Below are positions 10,899 through 22,900 of a DNA stretch of 64,000 nt, piece after piece. The position numbers were made by a program, and so were the translations under genes. Every line of letters starts with the position of its first letter. Position 1 is the first letter of the stretch. The stretch covers positions 186,001 to 250,000 of the forward strand of contig NADL03000033.1 in assembly GCA_002205965.3 (NCBI GenBank), written 5' to 3'. Under the pieces are notes generated by a model. It did no database searches. It was not told where the DNA came from and saw only the letters and a list, made by a program, of their open reading frames with translations. Source of the stretch: Kappaphycus alvarezii (taxonomy: Eukaryota > Rhodophyta > Florideophyceae > Gigartinales > Solieriaceae).

Positions 10899-11290
10899 TT
10901 ACCCCAAGGAGGTGTTGCAAGCAACAAAAGTGCTACCGTGGTATAGTTGAACGAACAAAATGGAGTGGATTAGCAAGACAGTTAAGCAAGTGTAGAAGGG
11001 GCAGGGTCTACCAATGATGCTCTGTTACCGGCGTAGAAAAATGTTTTCTTGAGTCTGAAGCTGACTCTATACTTCCTACTACTTCGGACTTGACGTCAGG
11101 TTGTCTGAAAACTTGCTTGAACTCCCCAAAAGGAAGCAGTTTACTCAGCTTATATAAACTTTTTGGCTAACCGTAAAGTGTCAAAGAAACATAATACGAA
11201 CCATAAAATGCATCAAATGGAATTCGTGTGAACGAGAAAGACTAACAGCAGATTCTTTCGGGATAAATATCTAGATTTCTCCCTTAATAT
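10858..11290 (-). repeat. GY1-type LTR, copy A
   Basis: Begins GGGATAAATCGTCGGGAG and runs through GTGCTACCGTGGTATAGTTG to AAATATCTAGA. It is collinear with the left LTR of the long gypsy element. A TATATAA box lies at 11150-11156 (minus). The copy is diverged, and no partner LTR is seen, so it is a decayed or solo-type remnant. Confidence 0.75.
11150..11156 (-). promoter_or_regulatory. LTR TATA box (copy A)
   Basis: TATATAA on the minus strand, at the equivalent position to the boxes at 2376-2382 and 35551-35557. Confidence 0.45.
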
Positions 11291-11318
11291 CTTTGTCCCC
11301 TAGGTCACAGCCAAACAG

Positions 11319-11702
11319 TTACCCCAAAGTATCTTTTGCTCCCAAGCAGTCCCAACAAATATCCGCAAACGGCTTGGAATTCTCCATTGCCTTCTGGGAA
11401 ATATTTAGACCACTGAAGATGCCTCCATCCGGTTCCAGAGTCGAGATCACCTGGTCACTAATTTCCGGCCCCATTCTAGCATTTTTCATGTCTCCCTCAC
11501 CCTCATCCTCCTTTTCCTCCTCTGCCTCTTCTGCCTGCTCGAAGCAATTGCGGCGGACCCACTGCTGAACGCTTTCCCAGCCCGTTCTTTTAAACTCGTC
11601 ATCGTAGTCGGCTGGACCATTTGCAATCAGGGCCAGAGCGTTGAGTGGACGACGGCCTCCAAATGATTTGGTGATGGTAAGGAAAGGGCGGAGTTTGGTC
11701 AT
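11319..11702 (-). CDS. Accessory ORF of LTR element, copy A (unknown conserved protein)
   Basis: From the ATG at 11702 this frame gives about 127 residues. The N-terminus LRPFLTITKSFGGRRPLNA is followed by ALALIANGPADYDDEF and a Cys near NCFEQ, an acidic run rich in Glu, then DQVISTLEPDGGI and a C-terminus with ICWDCLGAKDTLG. The same order of blocks occurs in three other ORFs (14070-14606, 43440-43990, 50090-50682), always directly upstream of a GY1-type LTR in the same orientation. The leader GGCTCACCCCCTTTTGGCCC before the ATG is shared with copies B and D. I do not recognise the family, and there are no membrane segments or known catalytic motifs. This copy has the most intact frame, although the conserved tail continues past its stop (GCDLGDKDI). 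Confidence 0.6.
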   Translation of the reverse strand: MTKLRPFLTITKSFGGRRPLNALALIANGPADYDDEFKRTGWESVQQWVRRNCFEQAEEAEEEKEDEGEGDMKNARMGPEISDQVISTLEPDGGIFSGLNISQKAMENSKPFADICWDCLGAKDTLG

Positions 11703-12140
11703 GCTAAGGGCCAAAAGGGGGTGAGCCGATGGGGTAGTTAATGGCGAGGGGTTGCTTCAAAGACATCGATTTCGAACTTTAAAAATTGCGACTTCTTCGA
11801 AAATTATAACGATTTTGGATGTTTAATGACATCTGTTAATGACACCGTGTCTTAAAATAAAAAATCAACCCATGAATGTGCCACACTCATCCAAATTCAA
11901 AATATCTTGCAAATTACGATACTGTATCCGAATTTGTTCCTCTTCCAGATTTTGTTCGGGTGCAAATTTAGCGGACATCAGTCCTCTCATCTTCCTTTGG
12001 CATGGCGTGAAAGGCCTTCTCCTCAACTGGGAGAGCGAGTTGCTCTTGCCCAAAAGGGGCTACCGTGGATCGATAACCGTGAACTGGACAATCTTCTCAG
12101 TTGTCATTTGTGTCTTCCACTCATCATGTGCCCGAACTGC
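11703..12140 (-). mobile_element. Internal/leader sequence of LTR copy A
   Basis: The part next to the ORF matches 14877-15010 (copy B leader). The part at 11815-11970 matches 35800-35970, just inside the 3' LTR of the long GY1 element (CACCGTGTCTTAAAAT, ATATCTTGCAAATT). This ties the accessory-ORF elements to GY1. No gene. Confidence 0.6.
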
Positions 12141-12146
12141 GGATTT

Positions 12147-12590
12147 TTAAGATTGGAAAGCAGTGTTCGGTAGCACAGGGAGAAGCATAGAGCAAATGGC
12201 ACGCGTCAGTGATACGGAGTAAAGGAAGGCAGCCGCCGCAGTGAGCATAGCGGAGCGGAACCCGATGCCAAATGTTGGCTTGCTTGGGCCGAAGGGCGCA
12301 ACAGGAAGTTGTAATTCATGAAAAGTGTCGGCGTCCAGAACCCCACCTATCAACCCCCTCATCGTGTCTGCAACGGCGGTGTCGAATTCAGTTGCTCCCT
12401 TGAGAGTGGAATGAGGGGAAACTAAACGGAAGACGCAGTTGATCCGACATACACCAAAACAGGTCCGCAGAAGGTGGAGGGCCCCATGAGTGTCCTCCAG
12501 GTTTAGCAAGGATTTGAAGAGAGGCTGTAAAGAAGAGAATTGCTTTGAGAGGGTTCCTTTACTGTGACAGATGTATTGGCTGAGACCCAA
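12147..12590 (-). pseudogene. RE1 fragment: segment following RT domain
   Basis: An open frame encodes THGALHLLRTCFGVCRINCV, then FHELQLPVAPFGPSKPTFGI and an Ala-rich helix-like stretch. It is homologous to 2695-2975 and 15561-15758. Together with 10008-10898 on the same strand it makes one RE1 copy, interrupted by the LTR element at about 10858-12140: the N-terminal part lies on the high-coordinate side and the C-terminal part on the low side, as expected for one minus-strand gene split by an insertion. Confidence 0.6.
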
Positions 12591-12621
12591 TCACATTTCA
12601 TATCTGAGTGTTACATTGAAT

Positions 12622-13310
12622 GAAGGGGGAAAGGTTTGGGTGTTTTACTCTTCGAAGATGTATCCGATCTATCCCATGGTTTTACAGACAGCCGCAATCG
12701 ACTCAAAAATGGTATACCGACATAGTAATGGGGAAGGAACTACGCTCCCTAAAAAGCTACCTTCAGGCCAGCTATTGGATGCATGTAATGAGAAACCTTA
12801 ATAGCGAACCTCAAGGCCACACAGCAGACAGGCTGCGTTGGACATGACTGCTGCTGCAGCGTGAAATTGAGTCAGAACGATCCGGACCTTTCCATATGTT
12901 TCCATGGCCCTCATAGCCCCGTTCCTCGCAATGTCGGTAAGTGTGGCTTATGCGTCCGGGTGCCAGCCGACAAGGGTAGATATTGATATAGGCGCAAGTC
13001 TACCTCTGGTGGACGTTGCAAAGAGAGCTTGGTAACTCCTATGTTTTGCTGTGCTTTCCGCGTTAAGGGATGTCAATGGGTTGAAACAACGCACTCTTAT
13101 ATTAGAGGGTGCTGGGGGGTTCAAAAATGTGACATCGAAGAAGTCGATGCCCTCTGCGCTCCTTGTTGACCGAATATCGGGCCTGGTGCCGTGAAGTCCT
13201 TCTCGATGCTGGACGGCCGGGTGACGAGCAGCCTTTGCAAGTTCTAGCCAAAAGGGTCACCTGAAGGTCACAGCGGGTGATTGTTTGTCCCCCATGGAGG
13301 CAGTCCATTT
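12622..13310 (-). pseudogene. RE1 C-terminal fragment and 3' end
   Basis: On the minus strand: ARPDIRSTRSAEGIDFFDVT, then FNPLTSLNAESTAKHRSY, ISTLVGWHPDA and METYGKVRIVLTQFHAAAAV, with stops between blocks. It ends in the AGTAAAACACCCAAACC terminal motif (rc at 12625-12655). The RPDI...FDVT pairing is the best evidence for a PD-(D/E)XK-like endonuclease. Another RE1 copy starts immediately beyond its 3' end (12590), so two copies lie head to tail. Confidence 0.6.
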
Positions 13311-13638
13311 AGTGATCGCCATAAATGTCAAGGCTTTTCTAGCAATTAGTTATTTTACACTTAGTGCCTAAGAGAAAATTGAGGCTTGGTAGTAATATTG
13401 CAGCCAAACAGAGAAATCCCTTGGGTTATTATTTGTGTTGAATCCGGGACTCGGGGCGCAGTAAAACCATTCCATGGCACCAGGAAGGCCCATACTGGCG
13501 CAGAACGCCTATGCCCTGTTGTCGCCGAGAGTGTTTTCTCCTTGCGCTTTTAAAAGGTTCTTTATTACTCGAAAAATAACTGTCCTACATCCCCAATGTC
13601 TGACGCATCCTATCCCATCTTTTCCATGGATTCGGTAT
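13311..13638. other. No recognisable gene
   Basis: Nothing identifiable between the RE1 fragment and the next LTR. Confidence 0.4.
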
Positions 13639-14060
13639 TGATAAATCGTCGGGTAATGAAATACTCAGAACCAATTACCCCAAGATAAAGGTTTTGCAGG
13701 CGAAAAAAGTGCTACCGTAGTATATTTGAGCGAGCAGAGGCGGGTTAGGACGACAAGTGACAGGACTACAAGCAATTACAGAAGGTGAAAGGTCTGCCGC
13801 TTATGCTCTGTGATCAGCGTGAGAAAAATGGTTCCTGGTTTTGAAGTTGACTCTCAACTTCCTTATTACTCGTGACTTGACTTGAAATTGTCCGCTAACT
13901 TAACTTATCACCAAAAAAGGCAGCAGTTTCTCAGCTTACATTGACTTCTAATCTAACCCTAAAGTCTCAAAAAATGTAGTAATTACCACGAAATACATCA
14001 AATAGAATCTTGTGAACGAGAAAGACGAACATCAGATACCATCAGGATAAATATCTAGAT
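13639..14060 (-). repeat. GY1-type LTR, copy B
   Basis: Starts TGATAAATCGTCGGGTAATG and shares GAACCAATTACCCCAAG, AAAAGTGCTACCGTAGTATA and AGTTGACTCTCAACTTCC with the other LTRs. The TATA box has been lost (CTTACATTGAC at the equivalent place). Solo-type remnant. Confidence 0.7.
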
Positions 14061-14069
14061 TTACTCCTC

Positions 14070-14606
14070 GAAATCTTAGTTCTCGATATCAGAGCCAAAA
14101 AGTTCTTCCAAAAGCTCCATAGACCCAATGGAGTCCCTACAAATCCAATCTAACGGCCCAGGACAATACACAGCCCTCTTTGACATACCCAGCTCCTATA
14201 ATCTCACCTACTAACCTTCAAAGTGCTCTTTATCCCCATCAGAGGAGTCATAAATATCTATTACTTCCTCACTATCTCCTCCGTCCTCCACAGCAGCTCC
14301 CGCACCGTTGTAAGTTAGTGGCTCCCCCGGTTCCTCACAGTCTTCCCCACCTTCTGATCTTTCTACATCAGCCTTAGCCTTCTCCTCTTCAACCTCCTCT
14401 TCTGCCTCCACCTTATCCACCTCCTCCTCTACCTCCACTTCCTCGAAGCAGTGCCAGTGGACTCACTCCAGAAGGCGTTTCCGGTCCATTCTTCTGCAAT
14501 AATCATCATAATCATTTGTTCCAATTGCCATGCAGGCCAGAGACTTGAGTGGGCGGCGAGCTCTGGGTGATTTGACGATGGTGAGGGACATGCCGAGGTT
14601 GTTCAT
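14070..14606 (-). pseudogene. Accessory ORF of LTR element, copy B (broken)
   Basis: ATG at 14606, then MSLTIVKSPRARRPLKSLAC, TNDYDDYCRRMDRKRLLE, an in-frame TGA, then HWHCFEEVEVEEEVDK and a long acidic tract; the end encodes CRDSIGSMELLEELFGSDI near 14070-14130. The order is as in copies A, C and D. The premature stop and a frame change in the tail make it a pseudogene. It lies directly upstream of LTR B in the same orientation. Confidence 0.6.
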
Positions 14607-14609
14607 GTT

Positions 14610-14876
14610 TACTGCAAAACATACATATATCCTTTCTAGTTTTGACTAGCTAGCTGCGAACTATCACATTATATATAGTAAGACCACGGTTATTAATCAA
14701 TAGGAATTAACAAGTACACATAAGTTAGCATCTTGAGTTGTCCATCAATGCATCCTATTGCATTTGGATACACAAAAAAGAAAAGTAATTACCTTACTGT
14801 GTACATCTGTAAACAACGCTGACGATCTTCCGTTGCGTTCGTTCGCACCTGTAGCCAATTAGATATTAATTCAAAA
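14610..14876. mobile_element. 267-bp insertion flanked by ATGTT direct repeats
   Basis: Copies A and D have the leader GCTCACCCCC...AACATG running straight into the ORF start, but copy B is split by 267 AT-rich bases. ATGTT occurs at both edges (14605-14609 and 14877-14881), as a 5-bp target-site duplication would. There are no obvious terminal inverted repeats; one end is TACTGCAAAAC and the other ...TTCAAAA. An intron is unlikely because no GT..AG pair sits at the edges. The element class is unknown. Confidence 0.5.
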
Positions 14877-15010
14877 ATGTTGAGGGCGAAAGGGGGGTGA
14901 GCCGATGTGCAGCTTAATGGCAGGGGTTTTCTTCCAACGACGCTGATGTCTAACTTTAAATAGGACGATGTCTTCGAAAAGTTTCACGGCCTTGGACGAA
15001 ATAAAAAATG
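14877..15010 (-). mobile_element. Leader of LTR copy B
   Basis: Matches 11706-11830 (GGGGGGTGAGCCGATG, ATGTCTTCGAAAA). It continues the copy B element on the far side of the 267-bp insertion. Confidence 0.5.
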
Positions 15011-15560
15011 TGAGGCAATCTCGCCGCTTTGAAATTGGACTCAATTAGTGTAATAACAAAAGAAGATGCCCGATAAAATATCGGAACTGAATTTGGAAAA
15101 AGAAGTGGATCATGAGTGGGGAGATTTCTTTTTTGAAAAAGGAGGACCAAGATCCTTAGAGATAAAATGGAAAATGGAGTTTTACAGTGAAACTGGACTC
15201 GTAAGTGAAAAGTCGTTTCATGACTTTGTTCTTAAAATAAAATAGATGGGAAGAGTTGTTTTGAAAAATAAGAGGTCAGGGATGTAGAAGACAGAAGTTT
15301 TTGGAGAGGACCGCTTTCCTACAGAAAGACCCTTTTCTTAGAACGGATTGCATCGGTTATTTTTCTTTGAGATGGTGTTCGGTTTGAGCAAAATAGGCCC
15401 AAATGCATAATCCTTGATGAAGAGCAGGAGCACGACCAATTCCTGTGGTCCTGTACGACGTCCCCGTATGTCCCAAGGTACTCAATAGACGCTTGGAGAA
15501 TCGTGCTGCACAGGTTTTTAGTGGCCAAAATAGAGGTAGAGGTTTTTGCAGAGTTAAGCC
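15011..15560. other. No recognisable gene
   Basis: AT-rich with short ORFs only. The minus-strand frame at 15319-15528 could be a more upstream piece of the RE1 copy that follows, but no conserved block supports it. Confidence 0.3.
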
Positions 15561-15758
15561 CTATCTCAAGGGGTGTTTCTCGTCATTAATATGTTTCATC
15601 GGTAGCTGGAGCTCTTGGAACAGATCAGGTTCGAATAAACCCCCAGAAATTTTTTGCATACAATGCTCTATCAGGCCCTCGAATTTCTGGGGGCCTTTTG
15701 TAGTGCAAAATTGCAGAAGTAACCGCAGCAAATAACAAATCTTGTGATTCCGACGCAA
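15561..15758 (-). pseudogene. RE1 fragment: FHELQLP-type segment
   Basis: Encodes HCMQKISGGLFEPDLFQELQ followed by LPMKHI. This aligns with GLIGGVLDADTFHELQLP of the 12147-12590 copy. Short and isolated. Confidence 0.5.
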
Positions 15759-17709
15759 TTTCGTAGCAGCTAGAAAGCTGCTTGATCATTCTATAGGTCA
15801 AATATGTTATTGAGGAACCCTCTTTAACTGATAGAGGTTATAAGTGCTACTTTTATCGAAACTCTGGAATAGTCTTCTTGTGTTATTTCCCTTTCGTCCC
15901 TATATCTGATGGGTTTATATTTTATCTGCTGTTTGATTTTCTTGGTTTTTTTTAATTTATATGATTTTCTCTCTTTTATTTTTTCTTTATTTTCTTGTTC
16001 GCTTCTTTTCTGAACTACCAAGCTCTGCGCCAAATTTATTGCGGTGCGATTCTTTCAGAAACAGATCACACATTTTGTCATTCTTACTGACGAGGTATTA
16101 GTTCAAATCTATTTTGGGCAAAAACGGTGCCCCATCCATTACACTTCAGAGGGTCGAGGTTTTCAGCCTTCCTCTTTACTGACCAGTTGTTTCGGGCCCC
16201 ATTGATTGTGGAGCTACTTCTGGTGAGCTGTAAAGAAGCCCTGCTCACATATCCCGCAGTAGTGAGGCTCTTTTTTGTATGCTTGTTGCCTTCCTCTCTT
16301 TCCTTATCATATATGCCCTGAAATTCTGCAATACGGGGTTGGTCGATTTTCGTCCGCATCAATGTCGAAGAAGTTGCTGCTGATGAGCAGAAAGTGGTAG
16401 TGTGGTAAGAGGGGCTTGCTTGGGATGATGAGATACCAGCTGTTTTTTGCAAGTTAAGGAGGAAGATCGCATTGACCAGAGGGAGCTGAATGAGAGTATT
16501 AATTTTATCTAGAGCCAGAATTTCCCTAATGAAAAAATCTCTTTCTACATCTGCCAGCGAATGTCTAGGACGTGTGGCCACTTTCGATTGTGACTTCCCT
16601 GATGTCCTTCGGCCGTCATCTTCCTTCTGTTTCATGCCATTGTTATTAAACTAATGTCCTCCGTCTCGTTGCGTCAATCCATCGTATCCAGGGTGGTATT
16701 TCTCAGTCCTAAATGGCTTCCGCAGACCCCCAACCATCCCTTTTCGTCGGTCCAGGTAAGTCATTGGACAGAGGCCGGGTATTCGCCGCTATAAACTTTG
16801 AGATAAACGACGAAAGTCCGAAGAAGCTCTTTAAGCCTGCAGCTAGAATATCGATTGCCCCTTCAGCTTTGATATGGATTCAGCACTTCCTGAAAAACAA
16901 GTGAAACCTCTGCCGTTAAGGTCCAAAAAATGGGATAAAAAGTACGTTCTGGGACCAGAAGATGTTGTTCGGGTCGTTTTTTTGTCGGAGGCTGGGGACT
17001 ACTTCCATTTCAATTTGCTTAGAAAGGGTGGTGGACAGAATTAAAATCTAATATGGTTTCAATAGATAATGTAATTTTGCGAAAATGCACGAAAAACTAT
17101 CGAAAACAAAATAATTAGTTAAAAGGTCAAATATGTCACTCATAGTTGTGAAGTGCACTGTTAACGACCCTAGAGATAAAAATGATTTCATAGTGCTCCA
17201 AACACATATAAAAGTGATAAAATGGTGTAAACAATTAATCTCATTCCTTGTTTCTTTAATGTATGCCTAAAATAGTTGAGGAAGAATGGAGAGAGCAGTT
17301 GAAGAGTAGGAATAATGGCTCATGCTGAGGGAAGGAACGCTATTTGTTATTATGGAACTTGGGAGTTCGCGTGTGTCGGGTATGTATACCAAGCATATCA
17401 GGTATGTACTCACGATATGCAGAGGTGGGTGGCCTATACTTATACCAGAAAAAGATAGAAATGTTACGATATAATAACTGTCGAGAGATACCGGACAGCA
17501 GCTGAACTTTTAGTAAACGAAAAACTAAAAATAATCATAGATGTAGTCAGAGGGAAAGATTCTATCAGGGCTAACAGAAAGCCACCACACATCTAAAACA
17601 AAACGTAAGTTATGGCATGGGATCTTTAAAGGGCAAAATTGTCCTTGAAAAAGGTAGATAACGGCCCCTGGCCTTCCTATAGAACGCAAAATAGTCTTCG
17701 AGCTCTTCA
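15759..17709. other. AT-rich stretch with one doubtful ORF
   Basis: 16084-16635 (minus) is an open frame of 183 codons from an ATG, Ser/Thr/Lys rich (ARNNWSVKRKAENLD near its end). It has no recognised domain and nothing beside it to support function. The minus frame at 15824-16033 is a Lys-rich low-complexity translation of a T-rich tract. Nothing else is identified. Confidence 0.3.
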
Positions 17710-19900
17710 ATGCTCTTATTTCAACTAACTAAGCCATTGCGCCGTAAAAAACGAGAAAAAACCAAACAAAAATACACTTCGCTTATATATTGGCGAGAAG
17801 GATCATTTGGTCATTCGGAAACCGCTCCCTCGGTACGATGGGAAACTGATCGTTTGGGTTTCGGAGAACATGAGAATAAGGATCAACCTTTAGAAAACGA
17901 TCAGGTAAATCTCGTTCGCAAATTTCAAACGCAGTCTGACAGTAAGAATTCTGCTCCAGAAGTCTTCAATGCGACTAGAGGACTGCGGAGGGAAATAATT
18001 TGTCGAAATCAACTCCTCAAAAATATTAAAAGAGGATAAGAAGATAATGTTTCTTGAAAACACTCAACAATTCCAAATTATTCTTCCGGTCCCTCTAGTG
18101 AAATAATTTCGTAATTTAATTCCTAGGAAGAAGCAAAAGAAATTCAACCGTGAGAAAGGGGCTTCAAAAAGCGAAAAATACGTTGAATAGTACGAAGTAT
18201 TTGCGGAGCTCGGAAATTCCAACTTTGGGCTCGGTTCTTGCCTAATTCCTCGAGAAAATTCGGGAGGAGGGAAGAAATTCATGAGGAGACAATTGGGAAA
18301 GAATAATATACCTCTAGTTGCTTGCGTTTTTGAAAAAGAGTCGCTCTTGCTGAGATTGATGCAGATAAAAGTTAGAGGCACAGAGGTATGTACAGTTTTA
18401 AACTTAGGAGCCATAGCAGACGTAAGTTCTGTGCTATTATCCCACCGCCTCTTTATGTCACTGAGTCACAGCCCGAAGAATATTAAAGTTGCAAATAATG
18501 ATGGGTTATCATATGTTAGCTCTTTGCTTAAGGTACCTATCACCTTCGGAGATCAAGTAATCAAGTTGGAGTATCTTCTTCCGGAGAACTTGCCGTTCAA
18601 TATGACTTCTGGTGTACCGAACTTTTTGACCATGCATACGAATATGGGTTCCGGAAAACAGAGTGTACGCTTGCAAATCGGTTCGGAATAAGTTTTGCTG
18701 CAATTTGAGCTCGAGTGTAAAGCTGCCGAGAAACATCAAATGAAGCGCAAGGGTATCGTAACGTTGAGTGAGTAATTCACCTTAGGCTCTTAATCTGGTT
18801 CCAGTTCCGCCCCTACTTGAGAAGAAAAACCAGTGCTGGTATTTAGAGAAAACATATACGAAACTATCGGAATTCTTGAAAATAAACTAAACAGTAAGCT
18901 CAAATTATTGTTGGGAGAAGTCAAGGAAAATAACGAGAAGTAGTATATGGAAAGGAAACTTAGATTCCCTCTTACTAATATTCCTGAAGAGATCCGAGAA
19001 GAGATAATTGGCTCGCTTTTCATAGTGTAATAGTGGCGTAGAAGATTGATGATTTGCTCCCTACATTTGTTACTACGACATATAGGTTTAAGCTCAAAGA
19101 TGAGGAGCCTACGTGCCACAAGGATCGCAAAATATCTTCACTTTGCGATGAGATCACTAGTAAGCAGACCAAATATATGCTTTGAGACGAGATCATAAAA
19201 CTAGAATCTTCGGCTTGTTCTTTTGCCATGTTAAAAATTAAGAAGAAGTACAGTAGGGCACCATATTGTGTGGATTACCGCGCATAAAACCGTCAAATGA
19301 GGATCGACCGGTGCATTTGACCCAAGAACGAGGCATTATTCGATGATTTGAAGGAAATGTAGATCTTGGCACTCCAAAACTTCACAGAGGGTTGGAAGAT
19401 CCACATGAGCGATATATGCAAAGTGATGACTAATTTCGTAAGTCGCTTCGATACCCTCAAGCTTGATGTGATTTTCTTTGGTCTAATGAATGAAACTTCC
19501 ACAGTTTAGCGCGTGGTTTACTGCATCTTGCGGGATATAGCCTTAGTCCGAGTGTCCTTGGACGCTTTATTTGTCTTCAACTTTTATGTTGAAGAGCAAG
19601 TAGAGCAATTAAAATTCGTCTTCAAATCCATCGAAAAGGCTGCAAAATTCTTCCTTATCACCATAAAGCAACCTAATAGCTCTCCGATTGCCAGCGCAAA
19701 AATGAACTTATCTGATGACGTCCTGAATGGGCTTTTACGAAAAGATCCCTTCATCGTTTTTAACCTCCCTTATGCCGTCGTGTACAATTACGATCGGTGT
19801 TTACCACCGCCAATAAAGTAGACTTAGTTAGGGAAAATAAGCTCCAAAAGAGAACAGTGATCTACCTCTTTCAAATTTCAAATGACCGCGCCTAAAACAT
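17710..19900 (+). pseudogene. Ancient gypsy relic: protease and reverse transcriptase
   Basis: 18281-18691 encodes a retropepsin-like domain: IKVRGTEVCTVLNLGAIADV, where the catalytic D-S-G has become N-L-G, then VPITFGDQVIKLEYLLPENL. Frames from about 19240 read APYCVDYRA, ALFDDLKEM, VIFFGLMNETSTV and SLDALFVFN. These are the VDYR, FDDL, FGL-NAP and Y-x-D-D-ILVF blocks of gypsy RT in the right order but with stops and a lost YxDD. The region 17710-18039 may be a gag/linker relic. No LTR is recognised. Divergence is far higher than in GY1, so this is a different and older element. Confidence 0.65.
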
Positions 19901-22900
19901 TTTTCATACTATCAAAATAACGATGAAGAAAATTTTAATCGTACAAGAGGCCAATTGCGAATTTTTTTATTTCCAAAGTGTCATATGATAGCCGCAGACG
20001 TCGCTTCATAGCGGGTCCATCGCCTTTTGAATTCATTTCCGGATTATTATCACTCATGGAACCCTACAGAACTTGCCGCATTGATGCAGAATTTTTTTGA
20101 GAGAGCATGGCAGAATATCAATGTTGGCCGTGGTGGCGCTACGAGCGACTAAGAACGATAAGCAGGTGAAACAGCTTGGTGATGGAGGTAATTGTAGGTA
20201 CCTCCAAAGATTAATTTGGTTGATCGGATCCTGGTCGCGCATACAAAGGCCTTACTATCCTCTGTTACGTTTCTTTTCTTCCATTCCAGTTTCTTCGAAA
20301 CGTTTAGCGTTTGGAAAGTCACGAATACGCGGTACTGGCCAGCATCTTGCGATAGTGAACAAAATAACGGCGAGCTATCCATGTAATGCGCCTGGTACAA
20401 TATGCCTTTTGCCCAATATTACTCTAAATTAAATTGTAAGAATGTTGAAACCCAAGGTGCAAATTTCGCTTTTTATTGTTCCCATCTTTAATTTGAGTCA
20501 TTTATGTGCTTTTCTCAACCCTATTTGGTAGTAGAGTTCAAATCAGAATTTTGTTGGAATTCATACTTTATCAAATTAGATGGAATTTAACCGTTTACAT
20601 TTACCAAGGCCGGGAAGATATGCAGCGTTACAGAGAATATCACTGCAGAGAAAAAGAATGAAATATAACAAATAATTATGGAGTACGAAGACCAATATTG
20701 TTGAGAAGAGTCCCCACTGGACCCCTGGGCGGAAAAGAAGGGGAAATCACAGCCCACGAGAGACAGCGCCTACGACTCTCATCATTTTGTCGGTTGGATT
20801 GTTCAAATGGATCTTTGGAACAATTGAAGAGAGTATTGGCAGTTAGACAAAGTTATTTTCCCCAAAATATCAATCTTCCCGAGACCAACGTGCCATCTTC
20901 CTGACAACCAAGCTTCAGGAATGCTTCCGAGAATCGCATAGCGTATCTCTTAGTACAGCTGAAAACCGGAACCGGGTCCTTGTTCGCATACAGTAAAAAA
21001 CGCGCACTGAGAACCAAGCCGTGAAATCACGGCCGAAACATATAAACATTTTTCGAAAGAGGTGGGAGCCACTTGCATTCAGTCTGCGTCTAGGCTCTCC
21101 TTTCCAGATTGATGAAGAATGCCGTTGAACCGGCCAGTCCTTCTCCCATCGGGAAGGGTATGAAGAAGAACAAATATTAGAGTGGATGGTACTAAGCCGT
21201 CTGTCAACATCAGCGAAGGAGTTACGTCAAGGTTTGTACTAAAATTTATCCAGTGGCTATAGATCCTGATCACATTTCTGAGATCAGTAAGCCTAAGCTG
21301 CACCCCTCCCGTAAATAAGATGGATCGGGTTTTCCACCAGGGCTTGCTTTGTTATTCTCTCAAAGTCTGGAAATGGGAAGGGATATTGTCGAAGACGGAA
21401 TCTGTATTCAATCGGAGACGGTAGCGTTTGCATGGAAAACAAGACTCATAAATATTTATTTGGATGATTTAAGTACCAAAAATCTATCATAATGACTCCC
21501 CGAACGCGTGTGTTGAGTTATCTGCTATAAAACTTGCTCACCACCAAACCATCTTTCTTCTCCTTCTGCGAATACAGGTTTCTCGGACGGTAAAGCCAGT
21601 ATCCCTGAGTTTATCTCTTAAAAGTGTAGGTATGGAAATATATGGGGTGCTCTTCGTTGGACTCCTTGTCGTTACTAAAACACCGCCCTTGTAGGCATTC
21701 ATTTTTTCCCTGGTTCTTTCACAAAACTTCCAGAAAAAATCTATCTGGTTTCGCCAGGAACTATGCTTTAATTCTTTTATTGAAAAAAGACCCTACAAAG
21801 GAAAGCCTAAAGGCCATTTCACAACATAAAACGCCTATAAGTTCTCGAGACAACACGAAACCACAATTTGGCCCCATATAGCACTCCAGTCCTGGAAAAA
21901 TTCTAGCTCGACTGATTAATTGCTAAAACGTTCATACCGTTAGAAGTAAAAGCTCAAAATATTGTCCTTCTCTTCGTTTTCAATAACTTAGAAGTTCATA
22001 CTCTTGATTTTATCAGGACTGCTGGATAGTGGAACGATCTTTCTTTTTCCAATCTCAGCACGAAGATGTGAAATTCGAAAGCATTTGTTGGTCTTCAAGA
22101 TATCTTCTGATTTTTTTCTATTGCTGAGGATGAAATGTTGAGCGGAATATTCTTCGCTGCATTTTAAACTAGCTCCAGTCGAGGTAGTCTCTCCTGTCGA
22201 TTTCTCAGCAGTTTTTTTGTACTGACCATCCTACTACTTCATGTAGGTATTTTGGGAGGCTTCAAAGGTGTTTCAAATTCTTCCGTACTATCTGTGACGG
22301 GCCTAGTTCAGAAATATTTGTATCGCCGGAATCAACCTTGTTTCCAGACGAAGATAGTGAGCACATTGGGGAGAAAAGTAAAACGATTATGAGTGAAGAA
22401 GTGCACCAGACGAGAAAATGCCCTCAGATAGCATAAAATGGTCTATAAGTATCGTAGAGTACGCGTTTGCGGATCTAGGGACTAAAAAGGAAGCGCAGGC
22501 AAATTAATAAGGTAGGGTTGGTACGCAAGAGCGAAGGAGCAGGGGACACGCGAGGTTATGAGCGTCCTTTGGGTAAAATATACTGATTGATGTACTGTAC
22601 CATTCTCTGCAAAAGACTCGAGGTAGGGGGGTTGTTGGTTTAATTTGTTACCTTTGGTCGAATCTGCGTTTTCTGCGTACAACTACGGGTATTTTTAATA
22701 CTGCAACTACTATACACTCAGCTCTGTCCGATATCTCTCGATATTTATAATCTCGTGCCATTTTAATCTTTTTCGGGCGTGACTCTTAGCCATCCAACTC
22801 TAGTTTTCGGGTTTATATACCCGACTCACGCGAATGCTGAGGTCGGTAAAAAAAGATTAGTGCGTTCCTCACCTCCATCAGTGCCATCATCCACTTCCCT

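Noticed and set aside
14610..14876. Intron in accessory ORF B
   Set aside because: The edges lack GT..AG in the coding sense, and a direct 5-bp duplication fits insertion better.
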